Below are positions 45,498 through 55,220 of a stretch of DNA of 59,965 nt, piece after piece. A program made the translations under genes and the position numbers. The DNA comes from Candidatus Eisenbacteria bacterium (GTDB taxonomy: Bacteria > Orphanbacterota > Orphanbacteria > Orphanbacterales > Orphanbacteraceae), in NCBI GenBank assembly GCA_016867715.1, contig VGIW01000001.1:78141-138105 (forward strand), written 5' to 3'. Within the stretch, counting starts at the first letter, position 1; the number at the start of each line of letters is the position of its first letter. The notes beneath the pieces were generated by a model. It ran no database searches. It had not been told where the DNA came from and worked only from the letters and a program-made list of their open reading frames with translations.

Positions 45498-45974
45498 ATG
45501 GGGTGCGTCGTTCGCGAGGAAGAGCTTGTCTTGGAGCGGGCGCGCGCCGCGCGCGAGGGGCTTCGCTTCGTTTTCACGAACGGCTGCTTCGACATCCTCC
45601 ATGCCGGACATCTCGACGTGCTCCGCGCCGCCAAACGGGCCGGCGATCTCCTCGCGGTCGGGCTCAACACGGACGATTCGGTTCGGAAGCTAAAAGGGGA
45701 GGGGAGGCCGCTCGTCGCGGAAGCGGAGCGCGCGGAGCTTCTCGCGGCGCTCGAGATGGTCGACTTCGTTGTGCTCTTCGGCGAGGAGACCCCCGCGCGG
45801 CTCATCGAACGACTCCGTCCCGACGTGCTCGTGAAGGGAGGCGACTATTCGCCCGAGACGATCGTCGGCGCGGAGACGGTGCGCGCTGCGGGGGGCGATG
45901 TGATCGTCGTCCCCCTTCGGTCCGGACTCTCTACGCAGCGCCTCATCGCGCGCATTGTGGAGCGGTACGGGTAG
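45498..45974 (+). CDS. hldC: D-glycero-beta-D-manno-heptose 1-phosphate adenylyltransferase (HldE C-domain/RfaE2)
   Basis: The 158-residue nucleotidyltransferase shows FTNGCFDILHAGHLDVLRAA (HxGH motif), VGLNTDDSVRKLKGEGRPL and VLVKGGDYSPETIVGAE, the RfaE2 signature. It activates heptose 1-phosphate to ADP-heptose. An alternative GTG at 45492 overlaps the kinase stop by 4 nt; ATG 45498 is preceded by GGGGAG at 45487-45492. Confidence 0.93.
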   Translation: MGCVVREEELVLERARAAREGLRFVFTNGCFDILHAGHLDVLRAAKRAGDLLAVGLNTDDSVRKLKGEGRPLVAEAERAELLAALEMVDFVVLFGEETPARLIERLRPDVLVKGGDYSPETIVGAETVRAAGGDVIVVPLRSGLSTQRLIARIVERYG

Positions 45975-45992
45975 AGCGAGACGGCTTTCTCC

Positions 45993-46020
45993 TTGTCCGC
46001 GCCGGGAGAGATGCTACAAT
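45993..46020 (+). promoter_or_regulatory. Sigma-70 promoter before the cDPG-synthetase-like gene
   Basis: TTGTCC (45993-45998), 16 bases, then TACAAT (46015-46020). The start of transcription would be near 46027. The frame starts before this promoter (45993), but ATG 46110 is the better start. Confidence 0.6.
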
Positions 46021-46109
46021 CAGCCCCTGTGCCGTGGGGGCATGGCCTCATCGGTTCGGCCTCTTCCGCTCCCGATTCCAACGAGAACCGAACAAGGACG
46101 GATCGGCAG

Positions 46110-47459
46110 ATGAGAAGAAGACGGGTGGTGATCATGGGAGCCGCCGGACGCGACTTCCACACCTTCAACACGGTCTTTCGGAACGACCCGAACGTGGAGG
46201 TTGTCGCGTTCACGGCGACGCAGATCCCGAACATTGACGGCAGGGCGTATCCGCTCGAGCTGGTGGGGCCTCACTATGCCGAGGCGATCCCGATCCTCCC
46301 CGAGGCGGAGCTCGGAGATTTGATCCGCGCCAAGCGCGTGGACGAGGTCGTGTTCGCGTATAGCGACGTGACTCACGAGCGGGTGATGAACATCGCCTCG
46401 GCAGTGATCGCCGCCGGCCCCGACTTCCGCCTCGCCGGCCTCGAGCGCACCGCGCTCGCGAGCGCGAAGCCGGTCGTCTCGGTCTGCGCGGGACGCACCG
46501 GCTCGGGGAAGAGCCAGACGACGCGGCGCGCAGCCGACATTCTCCGCCGGCTCGGCGCGAAAATCGCGGTCGCGCGGCATCCGATGCCGTACGGCGATCT
46601 CCGAAAGCAGGTCTTCCAGCGCTTCCGAACTCTTCGGGACCTCGACAAGAACGAGTGCACGATCGAGGAGCGCGAAGAGTACGAACCGCACATCCGGAAG
46701 AAGACGACCGTCTTCGCGGGCGTCGACTACGAGAAGATCCTCCGCGCGATGGAGAAGGAAGCGGACGTGATCCTCTGGGACGGCGGGAACAACGATCTCC
46801 CCTTCTTCCGTCCCGACCTCGCGATCGTCGTCGTCGATCCGCACCGCCCCGGCGACGAGATCACCTACCATCCCGGCGAGGCGAACGTCCGGATGGCGGA
46901 TGTTTTGATCATCAATAAAGTGGACACGGCGAATCCGGACCACGTCGAGGAGGTCCGCCGCAACGTAACGGCGATCAACCCGGAGGCGGTTCTGATCGAC
47001 GCCGCGTCGCCGGTCTCGATCGATCGGCCGAGCCTCGTGCGCGGGAAGCGCGTGCTCGTCGTCGAGGACGGGCCGACCCTCACACACGGAGAAATGGAAT
47101 ACGGAGCCGGCATGGTGGCCGCGATGAAATTCGGCGCCGCCGAGGCGGTCGACCCGCGTCCCTTCGCGAAGGGATCGATCCGGAAGATCTACGAGGACTA
47201 CCCCGACATCGGTCCTCTCGTGCCGGCGATGGGGTACGGAAAGAAACAGGTGAAGGATCTCGAGGCGACGATCCGCGCGTCCGACGCCGAGGTCGTCGTG
47301 ATCGGCACGCCGATCGATCTCACCCGGCTGATCGAGATCCCGATCCCGGCGGTGCGCGTGACGTACGAGCTTCAGGAGATCGGCAAGCCGGATCTCGACG
47401 AGGTACTCACCCGGTTCTGGAACGGCGTTTCGAAGAAGAAACGGAGCGGGAGAAGATGA
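46110..47459 (+). CDS. Cyclic 2,3-diphosphoglycerate synthetase-like P-loop protein (COG2403)
   Basis: The 449-residue protein has [18 protein letters not shown] at the start, [19 protein letters not shown] (Walker A), [28 protein letters not shown] and the NKVD-type motif [11 protein letters not shown], all features of COG2403, archaeal cyclic 2,3-diphosphoglycerate synthetase and bacterial relatives. The archaeal enzyme closes 2,3-DPG into a cyclic compound. The bacterial function is less clear. It overlaps sucC by 4 nt (ATGA), so it is coupled to the TCA-cycle genes. Confidence 0.87.
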   Translation: MRRRRVVIMGAAGRDFHTFNTVFRNDPNVEVVAFTATQIPNIDGRAYPLELVGPHYAEAIPILPEAELGDLIRAKRVDEVVFAYSDVTHERVMNIASAVIAAGPDFRLAGLERTALASAKPVVSVCAGRTGSGKSQTTRRAADILRRLGAKIAVARHPMPYGDLRKQVFQRFRTLRDLDKNECTIEEREEYEPHIRKKTTVFAGVDYEKILRAMEKEADVILWDGGNNDLPFFRPDLAIVVVDPHRPGDEITYHPGEANVRMADVLIINKVDTANPDHVEEVRRNVTAINPEAVLIDAASPVSIDRPSLVRGKRVLVVEDGPTLTHGEMEYGAGMVAAMKFGAAEAVDPRPFAKGSIRKIYEDYPDIGPLVPAMGYGKKQVKDLEATIRASDAEVVVIGTPIDLTRLIEIPIPAVRVTYELQEIGKPDLDEVLTRFWNGVSKKKRSGRR

Positions 47460-48597
47460 AAATCCACGAGTATCAGGCGAGAGAGATCTTCCGCCGGGCG
47501 GGGGTCCGCGTGCCGGACGGCGACGCGGTCTCGACCCCCGCGGAGGCGCGCCGCACGGCGGAGAGGATCGGCGTTCCCGTGATGGTGAAGGCGCAGGTCC
47601 ACGTCGGCGGGCGCGGGAAGGCGGGCGGGATCCGCTACGTCCCGAACTTGGACGATGTGGAGCGGGTCGCGGGCGACGTTCTCGGCATGCAGATCAAGGG
47701 CCTCCCGGTGAAGAAGGTGCTCGTGTCGAAGGCGATCGATATCGCCACGGAGGCGTACGTCGGGATGATCCTCGACCGCGATCAGCGGCGGCTCACGTTT
47801 CTCGTGAGCCCGGCGGGAGGCGTCGACATCGAGGAGGTGGCGCGCACCTCGCCGGAGAAGATCTTTCGGTTCACGGTCGACCCGAACGTCGGCTTCCGCC
47901 CGTACGCGGCCCGCTGGCTCGCCTCGCGCCTGTACGACGATCCGAGGCTCGTGAAGGAAGCGGCGACGATCCTTCTCAAGATGTACGACGCGTTCCTCGC
48001 GTGCGATGCCTCTCTCGCGGAGATCAACCCGCTCGTCACGACCCCTTCGGGGGAGGTCTGGGCGATCGACTCGAAGATCAACATCGACGACAGCGGGCTC
48101 TTCCGCCGGAAGGAGATCGAGGCGATGCGCGATCTCGACGCGGAGGCGCGGGCGGAGACCCTCGCCCGCGAGAACAACCTCTCTTATGTTCCGCTCGACG
48201 GGAACATCGGCTGCGTTGTGAACGGCGCCGGTCTCGCGATGACGACAATGGACGTCATCAAGCACTTCGGCGGGGAGCCGGCGAACTTCCTCGACATCGG
48301 CGGAAGCTCGAGCCCGGACAAGGTGGTGGCCGCCCTCGACATCATCACGAGCGACCCGAAGGTCCGCGCGGTTCTCTTCAACATCTTCGGCGGCATCACC
48401 CGGTGCGACGACGTGGCGGTCGGAATCCGGACCGCTTTCGAGAGGCGCTCGACGATGCTCCCGATCGTCATTCGCCTCACCGGGACGAACGAGAAACGCG
48501 CGAAGGAGATCCTCGAGGAGGCCGGGTACACGACCCTCACCGACATGGACGATGCGGTGCGCGAGGTCGTGGGGCTTGCGGAGAAAGGAGGCCGGTC

Positions 48598-48601
<4 letters not shown>
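47456..48601 (+). CDS. sucC: Succinyl-CoA synthetase (ADP-forming) beta subunit
   Basis: The 381-residue subunit starts [17 protein letters not shown], contains the ATP-grasp stretch [55 protein letters not shown] and [16 protein letters not shown], all typical of SucC. It makes ATP from succinyl-CoA in the TCA cycle. The length fits. GTG of sucD overlaps its stop. Confidence 0.96.
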
Positions 48602-49628
<1,027 letters not shown>

Positions 49629-49632
<4 letters not shown>

Positions 49633-50051
49633 GCGCGGTCGAACGAACCCTCCTCATGGTGAAGCCGGACGCAACCGCTCGGAACCTCACCGGGGAGATC
49701 CTTCGGCGGGTCGAGGAGGCGGGGTTCCGCCTCCTCGCGATCCGGATGGTTCGGCTTCGAAAAGATGAAGCCGAAAGCTTCTATGCGGTTCATCGGGAGA
49801 GGGAGTTCTTCGCGCCGCTCGTCGAGTACGTCGTGTCCGGAAGCGTGGTGCCGATGGTCTTGGAGAAGGAAGACGCGGTTCGGGCTCTCCGGGATCTGAT
49901 CGGCCCCACGAAACCCGCGGACGCGAAGAAGGGATCGATCCGCGGCGATTTCGGGCTCGACGTGCAGCGGAACGCGGTGCACGCGTCGGATTCGCCGGAG
50001 ACGGCCGCGCGCGAGATCGCGTTCTTCTTCTCGGAGCGCGAACGGGTCTGA
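49629..50051 (+). CDS. ndk: Nucleoside diphosphate kinase
   Basis: The 140-residue enzyme starts with [21 protein letters not shown], has the motif KGSIRGDFG and the active-site pattern [16 protein letters not shown] with the phospho-His in AVHASD. It equilibrates NTP pools and is often coupled with succinyl-CoA synthetase. ATG overlaps the sucD TGA by 4 nt. Confidence 0.96.
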
Positions 50052-50067
50052 CCGCCGGGGCGGGAAG

Positions 50068-51375
50068 ATGGCGGAGAGGAAGATCCTTCTCGTCTCGTAT
50101 TACTTCCCGCCCCTCGGCGGCGTGGGCGCCTTCCGCGCGGTGAAGCTCGCGCGCTACCTGCCGCGATTCGGATGGCGCCCGACCGTGCTCACCCTACGAA
50201 CCCCGTACTATTACTGCATCGACCCGACGCTCGAGCGGGAGCTCGGCGAGGGGGTGCGCGTCGTTCGCACCGAGAGCGCGGACCCGTTCCGTCTCTTCGG
50301 GCGGCTTCGTCCGCCCCCGAAGGAGGGGGCGGCGGACGGGACGCGGAGGGATCCGCTCTTCGGCCGGCTCACGCGCTGGGCGAAGAGCGTGAACACGTGG
50401 TTCTTCGTTCCGGACAACTCGATCGGGTGGTTTCCGTTCGCCGCGCGCGCGGCGGAGCGGGTCGTCCGAGAGGAAGGGATCGATCTCGTCTACTCGATCA
50501 ACGTCCCGCAGACCTGCCACCTGATCGGGCGCGCGGCGAAACGGCGCACCGGCGTCGCCTGGGTCGCCGACTTCCGCGACGCCTGGACGGCCAACCCCGA
50601 TCTCCCCTCGCCGACCTCTCTCCACGCGAAGATGAACCGCGCCCTGGAACGCTCGGTCCTCCGCGAGGCGGACGGGATCGTCTCGGTGAACGACACGATC
50701 CGCTCGATCCTGATCGAGGGAGCCGGAGGCAAGGAGGAGGCGCGCTTCCTCACGGTCCACAACGGCTACGACCCGGAGGACTTCGCCGGCCTCGAGCGGA
50801 AGCGTTTCGATCGCTTCACGATGGTTTTTGTCGGAACGTTTCATAAGCGAACGGACCCGCGCCTCCTGCTCGCCCCGTATCGGGAGTGTCTCCGATCGGG
50901 GTGGATTCCGCGGGGAGCCTCGCGAGTCGTCGTGGTCGGCGCGCAAAGCGCGCGCACGCTGGAGGCGGTCCGCGCGCTCGGCCTCGAGGAGGAGGTCGAG
51001 ACGACCGGGTTCGTCGCGCATCGGGAGAGCCTCGCGTGGATGGTCTCGGCGGATCTCCTCCTTCAGGTGATCGCGCCGGGGCCCGGAAGCGACCAGATCG
51101 TCTCCGGAAAGCTTTATGAATACATGATCGCGGGTCCCCCGGTTCTTACGATCGGCCCGGAGGGGGAAGCGCGGCGAATGGTTCTCGATCTTCGTCTCGG
51201 TTCCGCCGCCGATGTCTCGCGCCCCGAGGATGTGGCGGAGAAGCTGGCGGACGCTTTTCGCGCGTGGAAGGAGGGGACGTTCGCGTCATCCGCGCCCTGC
51301 GAGGCGGTCGAGCGCTTCGCCTTCGGGGCGCAGACCGCGATCCTCGACGAGTTCCTTCGACGTCTTCTTCGTTGA
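50068..51375 (+). CDS. Family 4-type glycosyltransferase
   Basis: The 435-residue GT-B protein has the N-terminal motif ILLVSYYFPPLGGVGAFRAV, typical of GT4 enzymes, VYSINVPQTCHLIGRAA, the catalytic-region VHNGYDPEDF, and a C-terminal donor segment YEYMIAGPPVLTIGPEGEAR. It is 16 nt after ndk in the same direction but separate from the glycan locus. Substrate is unknown. Confidence 0.85.
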   Translation: MAERKILLVSYYFPPLGGVGAFRAVKLARYLPRFGWRPTVLTLRTPYYYCIDPTLERELGEGVRVVRTESADPFRLFGRLRPPPKEGAADGTRRDPLFGRLTRWAKSVNTWFFVPDNSIGWFPFAARAAERVVREEGIDLVYSINVPQTCHLIGRAAKRRTGVAWVADFRDAWTANPDLPSPTSLHAKMNRALERSVLREADGIVSVNDTIRSILIEGAGGKEEARFLTVHNGYDPEDFAGLERKRFDRFTMVFVGTFHKRTDPRLLLAPYRECLRSGWIPRGASRVVVVGAQSARTLEAVRALGLEEEVETTGFVAHRESLAWMVSADLLLQVIAPGPGSDQIVSGKLYEYMIAGPPVLTIGPEGEARRMVLDLRLGSAADVSRPEDVAEKLADAFRAWKEGTFASSAPCEAVERFAFGAQTAILDEFLRRLLR

Positions 51376-51553
51376 GAAACCGTCCTTCGCTCGTTCTTGC
51401 CGAACGGAAGAGAATTCGCCGCTTCGGGCCGCATCATCGCCAAGTTTTTGAGCATCCCATCTGGTCTTCCTAAGAGTGCCGCGATCGACATTCGTAATTG
51501 ATTGTTATACAAGCTGTTAGAATGACGCTTCTCGGGTAGATTCTCGGTTCGTT

Positions 51554-51569
51554 TGGCACCGTCCTTGCG
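51554..51569 (+). promoter_or_regulatory. Near-consensus sigma-54 promoter of the HU-like gene
   Basis: TGGCACCGTCCTTGCG has TGGCAC and TTGC perfect to the consensus. GG at 51555-51556 and GC at 51567-51568 have the 12-base pitch. The start of transcription is near 51580. It is the best sigma-54 site in the window. An AT-rich stretch upstream (51490-51525) with AGAAT...ATTCT (51519-51543) and TTGT-TAT-ACAA may hold IHF or activator sites. Confidence 0.85.
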
Positions 51570-51594
51570 TATGGAGGATGCGTTTCACAACCCT

Positions 51595-51634
51595 CCCTTC
51601 GGGCCGCGCCGTGTCCGGGGCGGCCGTCGAAGGG
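51595..51634 (+). promoter_or_regulatory. Stable leader hairpin of the HU-like gene
   Basis: CCCTTCG (51595-51601) pairs with CGAAGGG (51628-51634), and GGCCGC (51602-51607) with GCGGCC (51620-51625), with a 12-nt loop and a GT bulge. The stem ends six bases before GGAGGAAGGAAGGA, the Shine-Dalgarno. It could stabilise the mRNA or modulate translation. Confidence 0.6.
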
Positions 51635-51653
51635 AATTGGAGGAAGGAAGGAA

Positions 51654-51929
51654 ATGAACAAGAGCCAGCTCGTGAAGTACGTCTCCTACAAGACGAGGCT
51701 CCCGCAGAAGGATGTCTGGATGGCGGTCGAGACGACGCTCGACTGCATCAAGCGTTACACGCCGCGCCGCGGCGGGGTGAAGATCCCCGGTTTCGGCAGC
51801 TTCTACTGCGCCACGCAGAAGCCGCAGCGGAAGTGGAACGCGAGGACGAAGCGCTACCAGTACACGAAGCAGTACCGGGAGGTCTACTTCACCCCGACCC
51901 GGACCTGGTGGAAGAACATCCAGAGCTAG
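51654..51929 (+). CDS. Divergent HU/IHF-like DNA-binding protein
   Basis: The 91-residue protein starts as HU does (MNKSQLVKYVSYKTRLPQKD) and has the HU core VKIPGFGSFYC in place of VQLIGFGTFEV. The arm region (KPQRKWNARTKRYQYTKQY) keeps basic residues but lacks the RNPxTG motif, including the Pro that intercalates DNA, and the end is aromatic (TPTRTWWKNIQS). So it may bind DNA without HU-type bending. HU proteins organise the nucleoid and assist sigma-54 transcription. It is a single-gene unit between its sigma-54 promoter and a terminator. Confidence 0.8.
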   Translation: MNKSQLVKYVSYKTRLPQKDVWMAVETTLDCIKRYTPRRGGVKIPGFGSFYCATQKPQRKWNARTKRYQYTKQYREVYFTPTRTWWKNIQS

Positions 51930-51950
51930 CACCTGAAGCCGAGTTCCCCG

Positions 51951-51983
51951 CGCCCGCCTTTTCGAAGGCGGGCGTCTTTTTTT
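51951..51983 (+). terminator. Rho-independent terminator of the HU-like gene
   Basis: CGCCCGCCTT (51951-51960), loop TTCG, AAGGCGGGCG (51965-51974), then TCTTTTTTT. It is a perfect 10-bp stem with a stable tetraloop and a long T tract. Confidence 0.93.
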
Positions 51984-51992
51984 GAGGTCTCG

Positions 51993-52021
51993 TTGACACC
52001 TTTCGGGGTGTTACCTATACT
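51993..52021 (+). promoter_or_regulatory. Strong sigma-70 promoter of the tol-pal operon
   Basis: TTGACA (51993-51998), 17 bases, TATACT (52016-52021). The -35 is perfect and the -10 matches five of six. Start of transcription is near 52028. ACACC and GGTGT, an inverted repeat with a six-base TTTCGG spacer, cover the end of the -35 and the spacer, so a repressor could bind there. Confidence 0.85.
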
Positions 52022-52096
52022 CGCGCGCGGCGTCGAGGCATGTATCCGTCGCGCACGAAAGAAGTTGGCGATGCGCGCCGCGGAAGGGAGGAGCGA

Positions 52097-52816
52097 ATGC
52101 CGCTGGCCCCGATGGGCCCCTCGGGGACGCTCGAGGGGAACGTATGGACTCTGGTGGCCCATTCCGGGCCGGTCGCGAAGACGGTTCTCTTGATCCTTCT
52201 CGTTTTCTCCGTGGTCTCTTGGGCGATCATCTTGGAGAAAGTGGTGCGCTTCCGAAAGGTGGACGGCGCGTCGCGCGCGTTCCGGCGCGATTTCGCGGGA
52301 AGCGATCTCGCGGAAGCGATCCGGCGCTGCGTGGGCGGAGGGTACGAGGCGACGCCTCTGCGCGTGCTTCTCGTCTCCGGGGTCCGCGAGGGACATGGTT
52401 CATCGGCGAAAGAAGCATACCTCATGGATGACATCGAGAAGCCGGGGGGGCTGCCGTCGGAAGATCGGGGGCGGATCGAGCGGGCGGTGGAACGGACGGC
52501 GCAGCGAGAGCTTCAGACGCTCGAAAAGCACCTCGTCTTCCTCGCCTCCACCGCGAACGCGACCCCCTTCATCGGTCTCTTCGGAACGGTGTGGGGCGTG
52601 ATGGACGCGTTCCTGGCGATGGGGATGAAGGGCTCGACCAACCTCGCGACGGTCGGGCCCGGCATCGCCGAGGCGCTCATCGCGACGGTGGCGGGTCTCG
52701 CGGCCGCGATCCCCGCGGTCGTCGCTTACAACCACTTCCTCGGGCGGATTCGGAACTACTCGATCGACTTTGAGCGCTTCGGTTCCCTGCTCGCGGATCG
52801 CCTGACGAGGAGATAG
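52097..52816 (+). CDS. tolQ: TolQ/ExbB-type proton channel
   Basis: The 239-residue protein has three membrane segments: VLLILLVFSVVSWAIILEKV, LVFLASTANATPFIGLFGTV and LIATVAGLAAAIPAVVAYNHF, with the conserved TolQ motif ATPFIGLFGTVWGVMDAF. With TolR it converts proton force to energise TolA and Pal. The frame is open back to 52040, but ATG 52097 has the SD GGGAGGAG and sits in the transcript. Confidence 0.93.
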   Translation: MPLAPMGPSGTLEGNVWTLVAHSGPVAKTVLLILLVFSVVSWAIILEKVVRFRKVDGASRAFRRDFAGSDLAEAIRRCVGGGYEATPLRVLLVSGVREGHGSSAKEAYLMDDIEKPGGLPSEDRGRIERAVERTAQRELQTLEKHLVFLASTANATPFIGLFGTVWGVMDAFLAMGMKGSTNLATVGPGIAEALIATVAGLAAAIPAVVAYNHFLGRIRNYSIDFERFGSLLADRLTRR

Positions 52817-52819
52817 ACG

Positions 52820-53233
52820 TTGGCTCGAGACGAGTTCCATCCCCTCTCCCAGATCAACGTCACGCCGCTCGTGGACGTCATCCTCGTCCTCCTTATCATC
52901 TTCATGCTCACCGCTCCTCTCCTCAAGGAGGGGCTCGACGTCGATCTTCCGAAGGCGGAGGCGCAGGGGATCGACATGAGCGACGCGTGGATCCTCACGG
53001 TGACCCGCGACGGCACCCTCTACCTCAACGAGAGGAAGATGATGCCCGAGGAGCTCGAGGCGGCGGTCCGAACGACGGTGCTCCCCTCCGGAGGGAGGGA
53101 GGTCTATGTCCGGGGCGACGCGCAAGTTCCATACGGCGTGGTGGTCCGTCTCGTCGGGGTCCTCAAGCGCTCGGGAATCGAAGCGGTCGGCCTCGTCACG
53201 CAGCCGGAGGAGCGCTCCCATGCGGGTTCCTAG
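52820..53233 (+). CDS. tolR: TolR/ExbD-type protein
   Basis: The 137-residue protein has INVTPLVDVILVLLIIFMLTA with the essential Asp in the membrane segment and a periplasmic domain with VYVRGDAQVPYGVVVRLVGVL. TTG start with GAGGAG upstream. It overlaps the next gene by 14 nt. Together with TolQ it forms the proton-driven motor. Confidence 0.92.
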   Translation: MARDEFHPLSQINVTPLVDVILVLLIIFMLTAPLLKEGLDVDLPKAEAQGIDMSDAWILTVTRDGTLYLNERKMMPEELEAAVRTTVLPSGGREVYVRGDAQVPYGVVVRLVGVLKRSGIEAVGLVTQPEERSHAGS

Positions 53234-53975
53234 AGGCCTGCCTCCCTACCTCGGCGTTTCGCTCGTTCTCCACGCCGCCCTCTTCTTCGTCTACGTGCGG
53301 TCGGTGAGCGGCGCCCGTTTCGCGGTCCCGCACCCGGGAGCGTATCGGGTGAGCCTCGTCCAGCTCCCCGGCGGGTCGGGGCCGGCCCCGGGAGAGGGAC
53401 CGGGCCCGGCGGCCAAGGCTCCGGAGCCGGAGAAGAAGGACGAGAAGACGGTGCGCATCCCGGAGAAGCCCCGGCCGATGAAAAAGACCGAACCGTCAAA
53501 AAACGAACCGAAAAAGACCGATGTCAAAAAGAAAGACACGACCCGAACGAGAGAGAGGCCGCCGGAAGAGGGGACCTCGAGCGGATCGGGCGGCGAGGGC
53601 GGCTCCGGGGCCGGGACCGGGATAGGAACCGGAACGGGTTCCGGGTTCGGCTCCGGGTCCGGCATCGTGGGACTCGACGGCGCCGACTTCCCGTTCCTTT
53701 ACTACCTCGCGCTGATCGAGGCGCGGATCGGCGATCGCTGGGTGCCGCCCGAAGGGCTCGTCTCCGGAGGGAAGCCGCCGAGCGCGACCGTCCGCTTCGA
53801 TATCCACCGCGACGGGCGGGTGCACGGCCCGAAAGTGAGCGAAAGCTCCGGCATCTCGTATTTCGATCTGTCGGCGATCCGCGCGGTCCTCGAGTCGGAT
53901 CCGTTTCCGCCGCTCCCGGACGGATTTCCGGGAGACCGTTTGGGGGTGTTCTTTGTCTTCCGTTTCGAGAGGTAG
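53220..53975 (+). CDS. TonB/TolA-like protein
   Basis: The 251-residue protein has an N-terminal membrane anchor (GVSLVLHAALFFVYVRSV), a Lys/Pro/Glu-rich linker (PEPEKKDEKTVRIPEKP, TDVKKKDTTRTRERPP), a Gly/Ser repeat (SGSGGEGGSGAGTGIG) and a C-terminal TonB-type domain (YYLALIEARIGDRWVPPEG, VRFDIHRDGRVHGPKV). It takes the TolA position between TolR and TolB, although its C-terminal domain is TonB-like. The spans are short compared with E. coli TolA (421 residues). Confidence 0.83.
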   Translation: MRVPRGLPPYLGVSLVLHAALFFVYVRSVSGARFAVPHPGAYRVSLVQLPGGSGPAPGEGPGPAAKAPEPEKKDEKTVRIPEKPRPMKKTEPSKNEPKKTDVKKKDTTRTRERPPEEGTSSGSGGEGGSGAGTGIGTGTGSGFGSGSGIVGLDGADFPFLYYLALIEARIGDRWVPPEGLVSGGKPPSATVRFDIHRDGRVHGPKVSESSGISYFDLSAIRAVLESDPFPPLPDGFPGDRLGVFFVFRFER

Positions 53976-55188
53976 CATCGTTCTTCTCCTGATGCTTCTC
54001 CCGGGGACGGTCCTCGGCCAGACCGAGGTCTGGCTCGGGGTCACCAAGCTCCGCGCGACGCGCATCCCGATCGGGGTTCGCTCCTTCGGCGGGGACCCGG
54101 CGCTCGCGGCGACCCTGGAGGAGACGGTCGTTCGCGATCTTTCGATCGCGGGGTTCTTCGAGATGATCCCGTGGAACTCGGACGACACCCTTCGGGCGCG
54201 TGCCGTCGTCTCCGGAACGGCGGACGCGGAGAGGGGATCGCTCGAGGGGCTTCTCGATCAAGCGCCCGGAGGGCGGAGGATCGTCGCGCGCCGATACGGG
54301 ATCGAGTCGGAAGGGCCGAGGGGGGCCGCGCACCGCTTCTCCGACGACGTGATCTACCACCTCACCGGGGAGAGAGGGCTCTCGCGAACCCGGATCGTCT
54401 TCTCGCGGACGGACGGCCGCGTCGCCGACCTTTACGCGGTCGATTGGGACGGCGCGAACCTCCGGCGGATCCTCGGGAACGGCTCTTTGAACATCACGCC
54501 GCGCTGGTCCCCGGACGGCGGAAAAGTCCTTTATACATCCTATATACGCGGCGAGCCGGACATCTACTGGATGGACGCGGGCGGCGGTGCGGGAGGGCCG
54601 GTCGTGCAGTCGCTCGGCATGAGCAGCGCCCCGGCTTGGTCCCCCGACGGGAAGCGGATCGCCTTCATGATGTCCCGGGACGGGAACTCGGAGATCTACC
54701 TGATGAACCGGGACGGGAAGGGCCTCCGCCGCCTCACCTATCACGACGGGATCGACACCTCGCCCTCGTGGGCGCCGAATGGCCGGCAGATCGTCTTCGT
54801 CTCCGATCGGTCGGGAAGGCCGCAGATCTACCGGATGAACGACGACGGCTCCGATGTCACGCGCCTCACCTACTCGGGCGGGTACAACGCCTCCCCCAAG
54901 TGGTCCCCCCTGGGGGATCGGATCGTTTACGTCTCGCGGGAGGAAGGCGGATTCCAGGTACGAGTTCTTGACATGACCGATCAAGAATCGTACCTTCTTA
55001 CGCTTGGAAGCGGAAGCAACGAGGATCCGGAGTGGTCTCCGGATGGCCGGCACATTGTTTTCTCTTCGTCCCGTACCGGGGAGAGAAAGCTTTACGTGAT
55101 GCTCGCCGACGGGAGCGACGTGCGGCTTCTCGCATCGGGTGACGGGGGAGATTACTCACCATCCTGGTCCCCCCGGCCGAGGAACTAG
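53953..55188 (+). CDS. tolB: Tol-Pal system protein TolB
   Basis: The 411-residue periplasmic protein has a signal peptide (IVLLLMLLPGTVLGQ), an N-terminal D1 domain, and a six-blade beta-propeller of PD40 units (SPDGGKVLYTSYIRGEPDIY, SPDGKRIAFMMSRDGNSEIY, APNGRQIVFVSDRSGRPQIY and SPDGRHIVFSSSRTGERKLY). D1 (PWNSDDTLRARAVVSGTADA) is about 15-20 residues shorter than in most TolB. The TTG start overlaps the previous gene by 23 nt. TolB binds Pal and OmpA. Confidence 0.92.
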   Translation: MSSVSRGSIVLLLMLLPGTVLGQTEVWLGVTKLRATRIPIGVRSFGGDPALAATLEETVVRDLSIAGFFEMIPWNSDDTLRARAVVSGTADAERGSLEGLLDQAPGGRRIVARRYGIESEGPRGAAHRFSDDVIYHLTGERGLSRTRIVFSRTDGRVADLYAVDWDGANLRRILGNGSLNITPRWSPDGGKVLYTSYIRGEPDIYWMDAGGGAGGPVVQSLGMSSAPAWSPDGKRIAFMMSRDGNSEIYLMNRDGKGLRRLTYHDGIDTSPSWAPNGRQIVFVSDRSGRPQIYRMNDDGSDVTRLTYSGGYNASPKWSPLGDRIVYVSREEGGFQVRVLDMTDQESYLLTLGSGSNEDPEWSPDGRHIVFSSSRTGERKLYVMLADGSDVRLLASGDGGDYSPSWSPRPRN

Positions 55189-55220
55189 CTCGGCCGAGGA
55201 GGGGATGGAGGGAGGCTACC

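Noticed and set aside
45993-46109. Longer N-terminus of the cDPG-synthetase-like protein
   Set aside because: The 39 extra residues are low-quality and overlap the promoter; the family starts at the [10 protein letters not shown] methionine (46110).
51498-51523. Sigma-70 promoter TTGATT...TAGAAT before the HU-like gene
   Set aside because: The spacing is only 14 bases and the sigma-54 site downstream is far stronger.
52040-52096. Upstream ATG for tolQ
   Set aside because: It lies only 12 nt after the predicted start of transcription, without an SD, and would add 19 polar residues not found in TolQ.
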